Source: Bradyrhizobium sp. CCBAU 53338
GTDB taxonomy: Bacteria; Pseudomonadota; Alphaproteobacteria; Rhizobiales; Xanthobacteraceae
NCBI RefSeq assembly: GCF_015291665.1
Contig: NZ_CP030048.1
Span: 7,165,501-7,229,500, forward strand
Length of the DNA: 64,000 bases
Reading direction: 5' to 3'
The notes below the pieces were generated by a model. It had not been told where the DNA came from, ran no database searches, and saw nothing but the letters and a program-made list of their open reading frames with translations. Each line of letters starts with the position of its first letter. Position 1 is the first letter of the stretch. This document shows positions 16,981 to 24,891 of the stretch, piece by piece. A program made the translations under genes and the position numbers.

Positions 16981-17024
16981 GAAGCAATCCAGAGTCTCTC
17001 CGCGGAGAGACCCTGGATTGCTTC
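16981..17024. repeat. 44-bp palindromic intergenic element
   Basis: GAAGCAATCCAG...GTCTCTCCG (left arm 16981-17002) pairs with CGGAGAGAC...CTGGATTGCTTC (right arm 17003-17024), with a single mismatch (A16993/C17012). The flanks TTGCGAC and GCTTCGCGCG extend it loosely. Such elements are scattered between genes in Bradyrhizobium. Here it stands between the NTF2-like gene and the beta-lactamase. Confidence 0.8.
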
Positions 17025-17101
17025 GCTTCGCGCGCGATGACGACGCGGATAGCCCGTCGATTGCATCTCTTTCCACTTCTCCGTCTCCCAGAAGGCCCCC
17101 C

Positions 17102-17956
17102 ATGCTCGATCGCCGTTCCGTGCTCGCCTCGCTCTGCTGGATGGCCGCTTCTCCCGCGCTCGCCGCGGAGGCGCCGCCCGAGCTTGAATCCTATGAGCGC
17201 GAGAGCGGCGGACGGATCGGGGTCTATGCGGAGAATCTCGCCACCGGCGCAAAACTCGCATGGCGCGCGGACGAGCGCTTCGTGATGTGCTCGACGTTCA
17301 AGGCTTCGCTCGCGGCCTGCGTGCTGGCGCGGGTCGACCGCGGCGAGGAGAAGCTGGCCGCGATGATCTCTTTCGGCAAGGCCGACCTGCTCGAGTACGC
17401 GCCGGTTGCGAAGCAGAACCTGACGGCCGGCGCGATGTCGGTCGCCGACATGTGCAAGGCGATCGTCGAGCTCAGCGACAACACCTGCGCCAACCTGCTG
17501 CTGGCGCGGATCGGCGGACCCGCCGCGCTCACGGCGTTCTGGCGATCGACCGGCGACACCACCTCGCGGCTCGACCACAACGAGCCCGAGCTCAACCGCT
17601 CGCCGCCCGGCGATCCCCATGACACGACCACGCCGGCCGCAATGGCCAGCAATCTGAAGCGGCTGGTGACGGGCGAAGCGCTGTCACCGGCTTCCCGGAT
17701 CCAACTCACCGAATGGATGGTCGGCTGCAAGACCGGCGCGAACCGGCTGCGCGGCGGCCTGCCGGCAGCCTGGAAGATCGGCGACAAGACCGGCAGCAAC
17801 GGCAAGGACGCATCAGGCGATATCGCCGTCACCTGGCCCAAGCCCGATGCACCGATCCTGATCGCCGCCTATACCCAGGGCGGCGCGCCGAATCCGGCTC
17901 AGCTCGAGGCGGTGTTCGCGCGGATCGGGCGCATGGTGGCGGAAAAGCTGGTGTAG
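17102..17956 (+). CDS. bla: class A beta-lactamase
   Basis: 284 residues from ATG 17102; the frame is open back to 16961 across the repeat element, but the signal peptide fixes the start. The N-terminus DRRSVLASLCWMAASPALA looks like a twin-arginine export signal. Active-site boxes: Ser64-Thr-Phe-Lys67, Ser125-Asp-Asn, Glu161 in EPELN (the omega-loop base) and Lys229-Thr-Gly. A Cys precedes the active Ser, as in class A carbapenemases, but the partner Cys after KTG is absent (KTGSNG), so that disulfide cannot form. It hydrolyses beta-lactams in the periplasm. No ampR-like regulator adjoins. Confidence 0.94.
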   Translation: MLDRRSVLASLCWMAASPALAAEAPPELESYERESGGRIGVYAENLATGAKLAWRADERFVMCSTFKASLAACVLARVDRGEEKLAAMISFGKADLLEYAPVAKQNLTAGAMSVADMCKAIVELSDNTCANLLLARIGGPAALTAFWRSTGDTTSRLDHNEPELNRSPPGDPHDTTTPAAMASNLKRLVTGEALSPASRIQLTEWMVGCKTGANRLRGGLPAAWKIGDKTGSNGKDASGDIAVTWPKPDAPILIAAYTQGGAPNPAQLEAVFARIGRMVAEKLV

Positions 17957-18001
17957 GCCGCCCTGCATTGACCTCCCGGCCGCTTCCGGCCAAGACAGGT
18001 C

Positions 18002-19612
18002 ATGATCGCAGCGAAATTCCAGACCTTTCTCATCCTGCTCGCCGTGCTGGCAGGCACCGCGCTGGTTGCACGCCGCTTCAACCTGGCGCCCGCGATCCTG
18101 CTGATGCTCTCCGGCGTCGGCCTCGCTTTCGTGCCCGGGATGCCGCCGGTGGAACTGCCGCCGGAGCTGGTGCTGCTGATGGTGCTCCCGCCGCTGATCT
18201 ACTCGGCGAGCGTGGCGATGAGCTGGCGCGAGTTCAGGAACAATCTGCGTCCGATCGTGCTGCTCGCGGTCGGCGCGGTGATCTTTACCGCCGCGATGGT
18301 GGCGATGGCGACGCACTACGTGATCGGCCTGCCCTGGAGCATCGGCTTCCTGCTGGGCGCGATCGTCGCGCCGCCCGACGTGGTGGCGCCGCTCGCGATC
18401 GCGCGACGGCTCAACATGCCGCGCCGGCTGCTGGTCATCCTCGAAGGCGAAGGGCTCGCCAACGATGCCACCGCGCTGATCCTGTACCGCTTCGCGCTCG
18501 CCGCGATCGTGGTCGGGCATTTCTCGCTGCCGCTGGCAACAGGCGAATTTGCCCTGATCGTCGCCGGCGAGATCGCCTTCGGCATCGGCGTCGGCTGGCT
18601 CTCGCTGCGTTTCCGCAGATGGTCGTGCGAGCCACGGGTCGAACTGACGCTGTCGCTGATCACGCCTTACGTGTCCTACTGGCTGCCCGAACACGTCGGC
18701 GGCTCCGGCGTGATCGCCACCGTCGCCTGCGGCCTCTATGTCAGCTGGAACGGGCCGCTGCTGATCTCGGCGTCGACGCGGCTGCAGGGCATCTTCTTCT
18801 GGGACCTGATCATCTACCTGATCGAGGGCCTGCTGTTCCTGCTCACCGGCTTCCAGATGCGGGCGCTCTACGAAAAGTCAAAAGCGTTTCCGCTCGACGA
18901 CATCATGCTCGCGACCGCATTGGTCATGGTCATCGTCGTTCTGGCGCGCTTCGCCTGGCTCTATCCCGCGACTTACCTGCCGCGGATGCTCTCGAAGTCC
19001 CTGCGCGCGCGCGATCCCTCGCCGCCCTGGCAATGGCCGTTCGCGCTCGCCTTCACCGGCGTGCGCGGCGCGGTGTCGCTCGCCGCCGCGCTGGCGCTGC
19101 CGTTCACGCTGCCCGACGGCGATGCTTTCCCCTATCGCGATCTGATCCTGTTCGTCGCCTTCGGCGTCATCTTCATCACGCTGATCGGCGTCGGCCTGAC
19201 GCTGCCGCCGGTGGTGCGCGCGCTCGGCATCGCGGAAGCCGGCCGCAACGAGCATGTCGCCGAGCACGAGGCCGAGATCGCGGCACGGCGCCAGGCGCTC
19301 GACGCCGCGCTGAAATCGCTGGATGCGCTGACCGAGCAGAAGGAGGTGTCGGACGAGGTGATGCGGCTGCTGCGCGCCCGTCATGAGATCCGCGTCAACC
19401 AGCTGCCTGACTCGCTCGATCCCGCCCACCACGACGTCTCCGCAGCCGGCACCGCGCTGACCCGCGAACTGATCGAGGCCGAGCGCAAGTTCATCCACGA
19501 CCTCCTGCGCGACGGCCAGATCACCGACGAGACGCGGCGGAGGATCGAACGCGATCTGGACCTGGAAGAGGCGAGCCTGGCGAACCGGGAGTATCAGGGC
19601 ACGCCGCTGTAG
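18002..19612 (+). CDS. CPA1-family Na+/H+ antiporter (NhaP/YjcE type)
   Basis: 536 residues with about 12 membrane segments. It contains the CPA1 line VLPPLIYSASVAMSW, the core GAIVAPPDVVAPLAIAR and LEGEGLANDATALILYR (ion-binding Asp/Asn region), and a late GVRGAVSLAAALALPF. The last 120 residues are a charged cytosolic, partly coiled tail (EHEAEIAARRQALDAALKSL; RDLDLEEASLANREY). It would exchange cytoplasmic Na+ or K+ for protons. It starts 45 bases after the beta-lactamase and ends 12 bases before the convergent amidase gene. Confidence 0.93.
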   Translation: MIAAKFQTFLILLAVLAGTALVARRFNLAPAILLMLSGVGLAFVPGMPPVELPPELVLLMVLPPLIYSASVAMSWREFRNNLRPIVLLAVGAVIFTAAMVAMATHYVIGLPWSIGFLLGAIVAPPDVVAPLAIARRLNMPRRLLVILEGEGLANDATALILYRFALAAIVVGHFSLPLATGEFALIVAGEIAFGIGVGWLSLRFRRWSCEPRVELTLSLITPYVSYWLPEHVGGSGVIATVACGLYVSWNGPLLISASTRLQGIFFWDLIIYLIEGLLFLLTGFQMRALYEKSKAFPLDDIMLATALVMVIVVLARFAWLYPATYLPRMLSKSLRARDPSPPWQWPFALAFTGVRGAVSLAAALALPFTLPDGDAFPYRDLILFVAFGVIFITLIGVGLTLPPVVRALGIAEAGRNEHVAEHEAEIAARRQALDAALKSLDALTEQKEVSDEVMRLLRARHEIRVNQLPDSLDPAHHDVSAAGTALTRELIEAERKFIHDLLRDGQITDETRRRIERDLDLEEASLANREYQGTPL

Positions 19613-19624
19613 CCTGACGGCAGC

Positions 19625-20431
19625 CTACCGCTTCCCGCAATAGGTCCGCATCGCCGTCACCACGGCCGTCGCGATCAGCTCCCGCCGTTCCGGCGAGTTC
19701 ATCGCCATTTCCTCGTCGCGGTTGATGATGGAACCGGCTTCGAGCAGGACTGCCGCGCTTCGGGTCTGCGAGAGCACGACGAGGGCGTCGTAGCGGTAGA
19801 CGCCGACATCCTTGTCGAGCAGGGGATGCCGATAGCGGCCCATCAGCGGCAACGTGTATTGGCTCGCATAGTGCAGCCCGCCGGCTTTCAGCTCCTTGCC
19901 CAGCAGCCGGGCAAAAGAGAGGCTGTCGGTGAAGTGCGGATTGCGCTCCGATACGAACAGCGAATGGCCGCTGAAGCGGTCGCTGAACCAGCTCCTCGAG
20001 CCGTCGAACTCCCATTCCTCGAGCAACTTGTCCGGGACGGAATCATGGTGGATCGACAGGACAAGGTCGGCGTGGTCGGCGTTGGCCGTGGCAACACGCT
20101 TGAGCAGGCTCGCCTTCGCCTTGCCATCGGTCACCAGCACGCGGGTCGCGGCGAAGCCCGCCGACTTCAGGCGCGTTCCGATCAGCCGCGTCAAATACAG
20201 ATTGAATCCGAATTCCACGTCGTTGCGCGCGCTGGTCGCCCCTTGCGCTTCGGAGGTGTGGCCGACATCGAGGATGATCCTGAATTTGCGCGGATCGCAG
20301 GTCTCCGGCGCGGATGGCTTGATCTTGACCCGCGCGGCCTTGCGTGCCGCGGCCGCTTCGCTGTCGTCCACCGACGAAACCATGAGCGGGATCAGCGAAA
20401 CAACGATGGCGGCGGTGATGCGCCACGACAT
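19625..20431 (-). CDS. N-acetylmuramoyl-L-alanine amidase (Amidase_3 type)
   Basis: 268 residues from ATG 20431, chosen because it lies directly after the dioxygenase stop and opens a signal peptide (WRITAAIVVSLIPLMVSSV). Amidase_3 signatures are the first zinc His in RIILDVGHTSEAQG, a Glu in NDVEFGFNLYL, the second His in LVLSIHHDSVPD and the catalytic Glu in VLLEAGSIINRDEE. It would cut the bond between muramic acid and L-alanine in the periplasm. There is no AMIN or SPOR domain. It forms a two-gene unit with the upstream TauD-like gene (2-base gap), an odd pairing without known logic. Confidence 0.88.
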   Translation of the reverse strand: MSWRITAAIVVSLIPLMVSSVDDSEAAAARKAARVKIKPSAPETCDPRKFRIILDVGHTSEAQGATSARNDVEFGFNLYLTRLIGTRLKSAGFAATRVLVTDGKAKASLLKRVATANADHADLVLSIHHDSVPDKLLEEWEFDGSRSWFSDRFSGHSLFVSERNPHFTDSLSFARLLGKELKAGGLHYASQYTLPLMGRYRHPLLDKDVGVYRYDALVVLSQTRSAAVLLEAGSIINRDEEMAMNSPERRELIATAVVTAMRTYCGKR

Positions 20432-20433
20432 TC

Positions 20434-21330
20434 TCACACCGGCCGTTCCCCCTTCACCGTCACGCGCGTGCCCGAGCGTGTATGCGGCCAGTAGTCCCAC
20501 ATCGCGCGATGCTGGGTGCAGCGGTTGTCCCAGAAGGCGATGGCGTTCTCGGTCCAGCGGAAGCGGCACTGGAACAGCGGGTTCTCGGCGTGCTGGTAGA
20601 GATAGGCCAGCACCGCGTCGCTCTCGTCGCGCGGGATGCCGTTGATGTGCCTGACGAAACCGCGGTTGACGTAGAGCGCCTTCTTGCCCGTGACCGGGTG
20701 CGTGCGCACGACGGGGTGCTCCGCATTCGGGTAGGACGGCCGATCGGCGACGCCGTAATTCGCATAGAGCCCGCGATAGATCGGCTCGCCATCGTGCAGC
20801 GCGGTGAGTCCGTCGAGATAGGCCTTCATGCGATCCGACAGCGCCTCATAGGCCGCATACATGTTGGCGAACAGCGTGTCGCCGCCGCGCGGCGGGCACT
20901 GCTTGATGTAGAGGATCGAGCCCATCGGCGGCTCGAGATCGCAGGACACGTCGGAATGCCAGCCCTCGCCGTTCGCGCGCGGCGAGTTCTTGTCGGCATG
21001 GATCTTCATCAGCGCCGGGTCTTCGTCCTCGTGCGGTGCGGCGGGATGAAAATGCAGCTCGCCGAACTTGCGGCCGAAGGCCAGATGCTGCTTCGGCGTG
21101 ATGGTCTGGTCGCGGAAGAAGATCACGAGGTTTTCGGCCAGCGCGCGGTGGATCTCGTCCATTTGCTGGTTCGAGCGCGCATCGCCCTCGACGAGCTTGC
21201 CGATCTCGACGCCGGAAATTTCCGCGCCGATGATCGGCGTGAGCTTCTCGACCGCGATGGTCTCGTAAGGCGCGCCGTCGTCGGCCGTGTGGCGATAACG
21301 CGGGCCTTGCTTGCCGGATAGCGAGCTCAT
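20434..21330 (-). CDS. TauD/TfdA-family Fe(II)/2-oxoglutarate dioxygenase
   Basis: 298 residues from ATG 21330. The iron triad is visible as His-x-Asp in GEGWHSDVSCD and the distal His in CTQHRAMWDYWPHTRSGTR, with the 2-oxoglutarate-binding Arg shortly after. LFANMYAAYEALSDRMKAYLDGL and HPVVRTHPVTGKKALYVNRGF are typical of the TauD/TfdA group. The substrate (a sulfonate, phenoxyacid or other carboxylate) cannot be fixed. No taurine transport genes are nearby. It is separated from ispG by two hairpin repeats and probably has its own promoter. Confidence 0.9.
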   Translation of the reverse strand: MSSLSGKQGPRYRHTADDGAPYETIAVEKLTPIIGAEISGVEIGKLVEGDARSNQQMDEIHRALAENLVIFFRDQTITPKQHLAFGRKFGELHFHPAAPHEDEDPALMKIHADKNSPRANGEGWHSDVSCDLEPPMGSILYIKQCPPRGGDTLFANMYAAYEALSDRMKAYLDGLTALHDGEPIYRGLYANYGVADRPSYPNAEHPVVRTHPVTGKKALYVNRGFVRHINGIPRDESDAVLAYLYQHAENPLFQCRFRWTENAIAFWDNRCTQHRAMWDYWPHTRSGTRVTVKGERPV

Positions 21331-21372
21331 GGGTGCCGTCTCCCGATCGTTCTTGATTGGGAGCCATCGTAG

Positions 21373-21399
21373 CCCGGATGACGCGAAGCGCAATCCGGG
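21373..21399. repeat. palindromic repeat (CCCGGAT/ATCCGGG)
   Basis: CCCGGAT at 21373-21379 pairs with ATCCGGG at 21393-21399, with an inner CGC-GAA-GCG mini-stem. This sequence type (a non-coding element with GCGAAGCGCAATCCGGG) is a common dispersed repeat in this genus. It lies between ispG and the TauD gene. Confidence 0.6.
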
Positions 21400-21418
21400 A
21401 ACGGTCGCGCAAAAGAAG

Positions 21419-21448
21419 AGGGCGGGCCGCTGTTCGCTAACCCGCCCT
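21419..21448 (-). terminator. hairpin downstream of ispG
   Basis: AGGGCGGG (21419-21426) and CCCGCCCT (21441-21448) form an 8-base GC stem with a 14-base loop, 24 bases past the ispG stop. It is a plausible terminator for ispG, although no T tract is present. It may also be part of a dispersed repeat. Confidence 0.45.
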
Positions 21449-21472
21449 ACGATTCCAACATCTGGAAGACGG

Positions 21473-22756
21473 CTACTCCGCCGCTGATACGGGCGCCTTG
21501 GCGCCCTGGCCGTAGCGCTGGTCGATGTAGTCGATCACCAGCGCCTTGAAGTCGGCGGAGATGGTCGGGCCGCGCAGCGTGCGGAACTTCTTGCCGTCGA
21601 CGAAAACGGGCGCAGCCGGCGCTTCGCCGGTGCCGGGCAGCGAGATGCCGATATTGGCGTGCTTGGATTCGCCGGGGCCGTTGACGATGCAGCCCATCAC
21701 CGCGACGTTGAGCTCCTCGACGCCGGGATATTTGCTCTTCCAGTTCGGCATCTCGTCGCGGATGAAATCCTGGATCGAGCGGGCGAGTTCCTGGAACGTG
21801 GTCGAGGTGGTGCGGCCGCAGCCGGGGCACGCGGCGACCAGCGGCACGAAGGTGCGGAAGCCCATGGTCTGCAGCAGCTCCTGGCCGACCTGCACCTCAC
21901 GGGTGCGGTCGCCGCCGGGCTCCGGCGTCAGCGAGATGCGGATGGTGTCGCCGATGCCCTGCTGCAGGAGGATGCCGAGCGCGGCGGACGACGCAACGAT
22001 GCCCTTCGAGCCCATGCCGGCCTCGGTGAGGCCGAGATGGATGGCGTAGTCGGAACGCGAGGCGAGATCCTGATAGACCGCAATGAGGTCCTGCACCGCC
22101 GAGACTTTTGCGGAGAGGATGATGCGGTCCTTGGGCATGCCGAGCTCTTCGGCACGCGCGGCCGAGAGCAGCGCGGACTGCACCATCGCCTCGCGCGTCA
22201 CCGCGCGCACGTCGCGCGGATTGGCGGAGGCGGCGTTCTCGTCCATCAGCTTGGTCAGCAGCTCCTGGTCGAGCGAGCCCCAGTTGGCGCCGATGCGGAC
22301 CGGCTTGCCGTTCTTGTTCGCGATCTCGATGATGTCGGCGAACTGGGTATCGCGCTTGTCCTTGAAGCCGACATTGCCGGGATTGATGCGGTACTTCGCC
22401 AGCGCCTCGGCGCAGGCCGGATAGGCCGCCAGCAGCTTGTGGCCGATATAGTGGAAGTCGCCGATCAGCGGCGTGGTGATGCCGCGCTTGGCGAGGCCGT
22501 CGCGGATGTGCGGGACGGCGGCAGCAGCCTCTTCGCGGTCCACGGTGATGCGGACCATTTCGGAGCCGGCGCGCGCGAGCGCTGCGACCTGGGCGATGGT
22601 GCCGTCGATGTCGGCGGTGTCGGTGTTGGTCATCGACTGCACGACGATCGGCGCGCCGCCGCCGACGGCGACGTTGCCGACCTTGACCTGGGTGGTGTGA
22701 TGGCGCGGCGCGGGCCCCGCGATGTCGGAATCGATGGTGTTTTCGGGCTTGTTCAT
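21473..22756 (-). CDS. ispG: 4-hydroxy-3-methylbut-2-en-1-yl diphosphate synthase (flavodoxin)
   Basis: 427 residues from ATG 22756 (a TTG three codons earlier is less likely). GcpE hallmarks: [20 protein letters not shown] at the N-terminus, [13 protein letters not shown] and [12 protein letters not shown] in the TIM barrel, and the [4Fe-4S] cysteines in [12 protein letters not shown] and [18 protein letters not shown]. It reduces the cyclic diphosphate MEcPP to HMBPP, the penultimate step of the MEP isoprenoid pathway, in the cytoplasm, and feeds the ispA-type synthase seen at 12273. It follows the DMT exporter gene after 12 bases, so the two are likely co-transcribed. Confidence 0.97.
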   Translation of the reverse strand: MNKPENTIDSDIAGPAPRHHTTQVKVGNVAVGGGAPIVVQSMTNTDTADIDGTIAQVAALARAGSEMVRITVDREEAAAAVPHIRDGLAKRGITTPLIGDFHYIGHKLLAAYPACAEALAKYRINPGNVGFKDKRDTQFADIIEIANKNGKPVRIGANWGSLDQELLTKLMDENAASANPRDVRAVTREAMVQSALLSAARAEELGMPKDRIILSAKVSAVQDLIAVYQDLASRSDYAIHLGLTEAGMGSKGIVASSAALGILLQQGIGDTIRISLTPEPGGDRTREVQVGQELLQTMGFRTFVPLVAACPGCGRTTSTTFQELARSIQDFIRDEMPNWKSKYPGVEELNVAVMGCIVNGPGESKHANIGISLPGTGEAPAAPVFVDGKKFRTLRGPTISADFKALVIDYIDQRYGQGAKAPVSAAE

Positions 22757-22768
22757 GGGGTCCAAATA

Positions 22769-23722
22769 TCAGGTTTTGGTGACGTTCAGCAATGCATCAG
22801 CCGGCGCCGCAGCCGTTTGGCTCGGACGGTTAACCAGAAAAAGCCCAGCAATTACAAGGACGGCTGCCGCCCCAAAGGCCAGGCTCAGGGTGTCGTGCAT
22901 GATGAAATAGCTACCCACCACGCCAAACAAAGGGGTGATGAAGGTAAAAGCCGACAATTTGCTGGCCGAATAGGCCTTCACCAGCGCGAACCAAAGCGTG
23001 AACGTGGTTCCGACCACCCAGATCGCCTGGAAGGCCAGAAGCGCGAACGACAGCGGCGAGGGGGTGTGGGTGATGGATTCGCCCGACAGCAGGGCGGCCG
23101 CGCCCAGGATCGGGATCGAGGTCGCGACCTGGTAGCCGAGCGCCTTCTCCGGCGCGGCAAAGCGCAAGCGCGTGCCCTTGGCAACGAGCGTGGTCGCGGC
23201 CCACAGCGATGCACCAAGCACGATCAGGAGATCGCCGAGCAGAACATGCGAATCGACATTGGCCTGCGGCACGCCGATCGCGAGCGCGACACCGGCAAAG
23301 CTCACGGCGAGCCCCAGCCATTGCGTGGTGCCAAGCCGCTCGCCGAGCACCTGATAGGAACCGAGCGCGACGAAGAAGGGCGCGGTGTAGAGGAACACCA
23401 CCGCGCGGGAGGCCGAGGTCAGTCGCAAGCCCTGGAAGATCAGCACGAACTCGATGCCGAACATCAGCCCCGCAACCAGGCCGGGCTTCCACGTGTTGTC
23501 GTTCTCGAAGAATTTGACCCCGCGAAACGTGCCGATGAGAAACAGCACCGGCAGCGCGCCCATCGAACGGATCATCGCCTGCAGCATCGGCGGCACGTCG
23601 GGCAGCACCAACTTCACCGCGATCTGGTTGAAACCCCAGGTCAGGCACAGCATGAGCATCAGGGCGATGGCGCCGGCACTGAGGGGACGACCGGCAGACG
23701 GGATGGGTTGAGGTGAGGACAT
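22769..23722 (-). CDS. DMT-superfamily exporter (EamA domains)
   Basis: 317 residues from ATG 23722, chosen because of a perfect CAGGAAGAA before it; longer frames overlap the regulator gene upstream. Ten membrane segments in two EamA halves: the first has LCLTWGFNQIAVKLVL and GLRLTSASRAVVFLYTAPFFVALG, the second LIVLGASLWAATTLVAKG and AYSASKLSAFTFITPLFGVVGSYF. Family members export amino acids, metabolites or drugs. The substrate is unknown. It lies between the Zur-like gene (36 bases upstream) and ispG, on the same strand. Confidence 0.88.
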   Translation of the reverse strand: MSSPQPIPSAGRPLSAGAIALMLMLCLTWGFNQIAVKLVLPDVPPMLQAMIRSMGALPVLFLIGTFRGVKFFENDNTWKPGLVAGLMFGIEFVLIFQGLRLTSASRAVVFLYTAPFFVALGSYQVLGERLGTTQWLGLAVSFAGVALAIGVPQANVDSHVLLGDLLIVLGASLWAATTLVAKGTRLRFAAPEKALGYQVATSIPILGAAALLSGESITHTPSPLSFALLAFQAIWVVGTTFTLWFALVKAYSASKLSAFTFITPLFGVVGSYFIMHDTLSLAFGAAAVLVIAGLFLVNRPSQTAAAPADALLNVTKT

Positions 23723-23757
23723 TTCTTCCTGAGACCCGGCTTTGCGCCGTTGTTGCT

Positions 23758-24252
23758 TTAAGACGTTTTCTGACAATGGGTGCAGACGCCCGTGATCTCC
23801 ACCACGGACAGTTTTGGCGCGAAGCCCGACGCACGCGCCGCGGCGTTGAGCTCCCTGGCAAAAGACCCTGACGGGATCTCGCCGACGAGACCGCAGCGCT
23901 CGCAGATCAGGAACGCGACCGCCGAGGTCGCGTCGTGATCGTGGGCGGCGCAGGCGAGATAAGCGTTGCGGCTCTCGATGCGGTGCACGAGGCCGTTCGC
24001 CATCAAGAAATCGAGAGCCCGGTAGACCGTGATCGGTGCCGGCCGCGGCATCGATTTGGCGAGTTCGTCGATCACCTCATAGGCGCCGAGCGGCCGATGG
24101 CTGGAAAGCAGTGCGCCCAGCACCTGGCGGCGGATCGGCGTGAATTTCTGCGCCCGCTGCTCGCAGACCGCTTCCGCATGCGCCAGCGCGTCCGCGGTGC
24201 AGCGTCCGTGATCATGGTCGGGGGTTGGAAATGCCGGCTTTGCGAGGGTCAT
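23758..24252 (-). CDS. zur: Fur-family regulator, Zur-like
   Basis: 164 residues. Winged helix: FTPIRRQVLGALLSSHRPLGAYEVIDEL and the recognition helix PAPITVYRALDFLMANGLVHRI. The dimerisation domain has the structural zinc pairs CERCG and CTHC, and a His-rich AAHDHDATS loop; another HDHG is at the N-terminus. These fit zinc-sensing Zur more than iron-sensing Fur, and rhizobial iron control usually uses RirA/Irr instead. No znu transport genes are next to it, so the zinc assignment is by motif only. Divergent from the marR operon; downstream on the same strand is a DMT exporter. Confidence 0.8.
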   Translation of the reverse strand: MTLAKPAFPTPDHDHGRCTADALAHAEAVCEQRAQKFTPIRRQVLGALLSSHRPLGAYEVIDELAKSMPRPAPITVYRALDFLMANGLVHRIESRNAYLACAAHDHDATSAVAFLICERCGLVGEIPSGSFARELNAAARASGFAPKLSVVEITGVCTHCQKTS

Positions 24253-24365
24253 TCGGCCCGCCTTCTAGCATTTCGGCAGGGGAACCCAAAGCACGACCGG
24301 CACGGCGGCGATCAGCCATGCTTTTGCTGCGGGACAGCATCGCATTAACCCGCCATGAAATAATC

Positions 24366-24394
24366 ATAAGCTTGCTTATTATATTCAAGCTTAT
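24366..24394. promoter_or_regulatory. operator-like dyad upstream of marR-emrAB
   Basis: ATAAGCTTG (24366-24374) and CAAGCTTAT (24386-24394) form a perfect 9-base inverted repeat, centres 20 bases apart, in an AT-rich island ending 14 bases before the marR ATG. Size and place fit a MarR-dimer operator for autorepression of the efflux operon. Confidence 0.7.
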
Positions 24395-24408
24395 TGGAGA
24401 CCAAGCTC

Positions 24409-24891
24409 ATGACCCGCGGGTCTGTCGACCAGAACTTCCTGTTCACGCTCGGCGAGCTCTACCGCCTGTTGCGCGTCTATGCCGACAAGGAGGCCTCGCG
24501 CTTCGGCATCACCCGCGCGCAATGGGCCGTGCTGGCCAAGGTCGAGCGCAGCGAGGGCATGAAACAGTCGGAACTCGCCGAGCTGCTGGAGATGCAGCCG
24601 ATCACGCTGACGCGCCTGATCGACAAGCTCTGCGACAGCGACTGGATCGAGCGCCGCAGCGACGCCACGGACCGCCGCGTCAAGCGCCTCTATCTGAAGA
24701 AGGCCGGCCGCGCGCTGCTCGGCAAGATGAGCGGCCTGAAGTCCGAGCTGACCGCGAACGCGCTCGACGGCATCAACCCGGCGGACGCCCACCGTCTGCT
24801 TACCCAACTCGAAACCATCAAAGAAAACGTGCGTAGCGCGATCCAGACATCCGGCGCGGAACAAGCACGCAAGGAGCAGCGCTATGGCTGA
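24409..24891 (+). CDS. MarR-family repressor of the efflux operon
   Basis: 160 residues from ATG 24409 (a TTG at 24394 is inside the operator). MarR winged helix: RFGITRAQWAVLAKVERSEGMKQSELAELLEMQPITLTRLIDKL, then the wing ERRSDATDRRVKRLYL with its DxRxxR motif. The last 8 bases overlap emrA (ATGGCTGA), so translation is coupled. Such regulators bind their own promoter and let go when aromatic or lipophilic compounds bind. The dyad just upstream is the expected site. Cytoplasmic dimer. Confidence 0.93.
   Translation: MTRGSVDQNFLFTLGELYRLLRVYADKEASRFGITRAQWAVLAKVERSEGMKQSELAELLEMQPITLTRLIDKLCDSDWIERRSDATDRRVKRLYLKKAGRALLGKMSGLKSELTANALDGINPADAHRLLTQLETIKENVRSAIQTSGAEQARKEQRYG

Noticed and set aside
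16961..17101. Longer beta-lactamase start upstream
   Set aside because: The extra residues come from the palindromic repeat; the signal peptide begins at the ATG at 17102.
17713..19386. A 557-codon plus-strand frame overlapping the beta-lactamase end and the antiporter
   Set aside because: Out of frame with two well-supported genes; the translation is Arg/Ala/Gly-rich without membrane helices or motifs.
21659..23716. A 685-codon plus-strand frame opposite ispG and the DMT exporter
   Set aside because: Antisense shadow; both minus-strand proteins have full family motifs.
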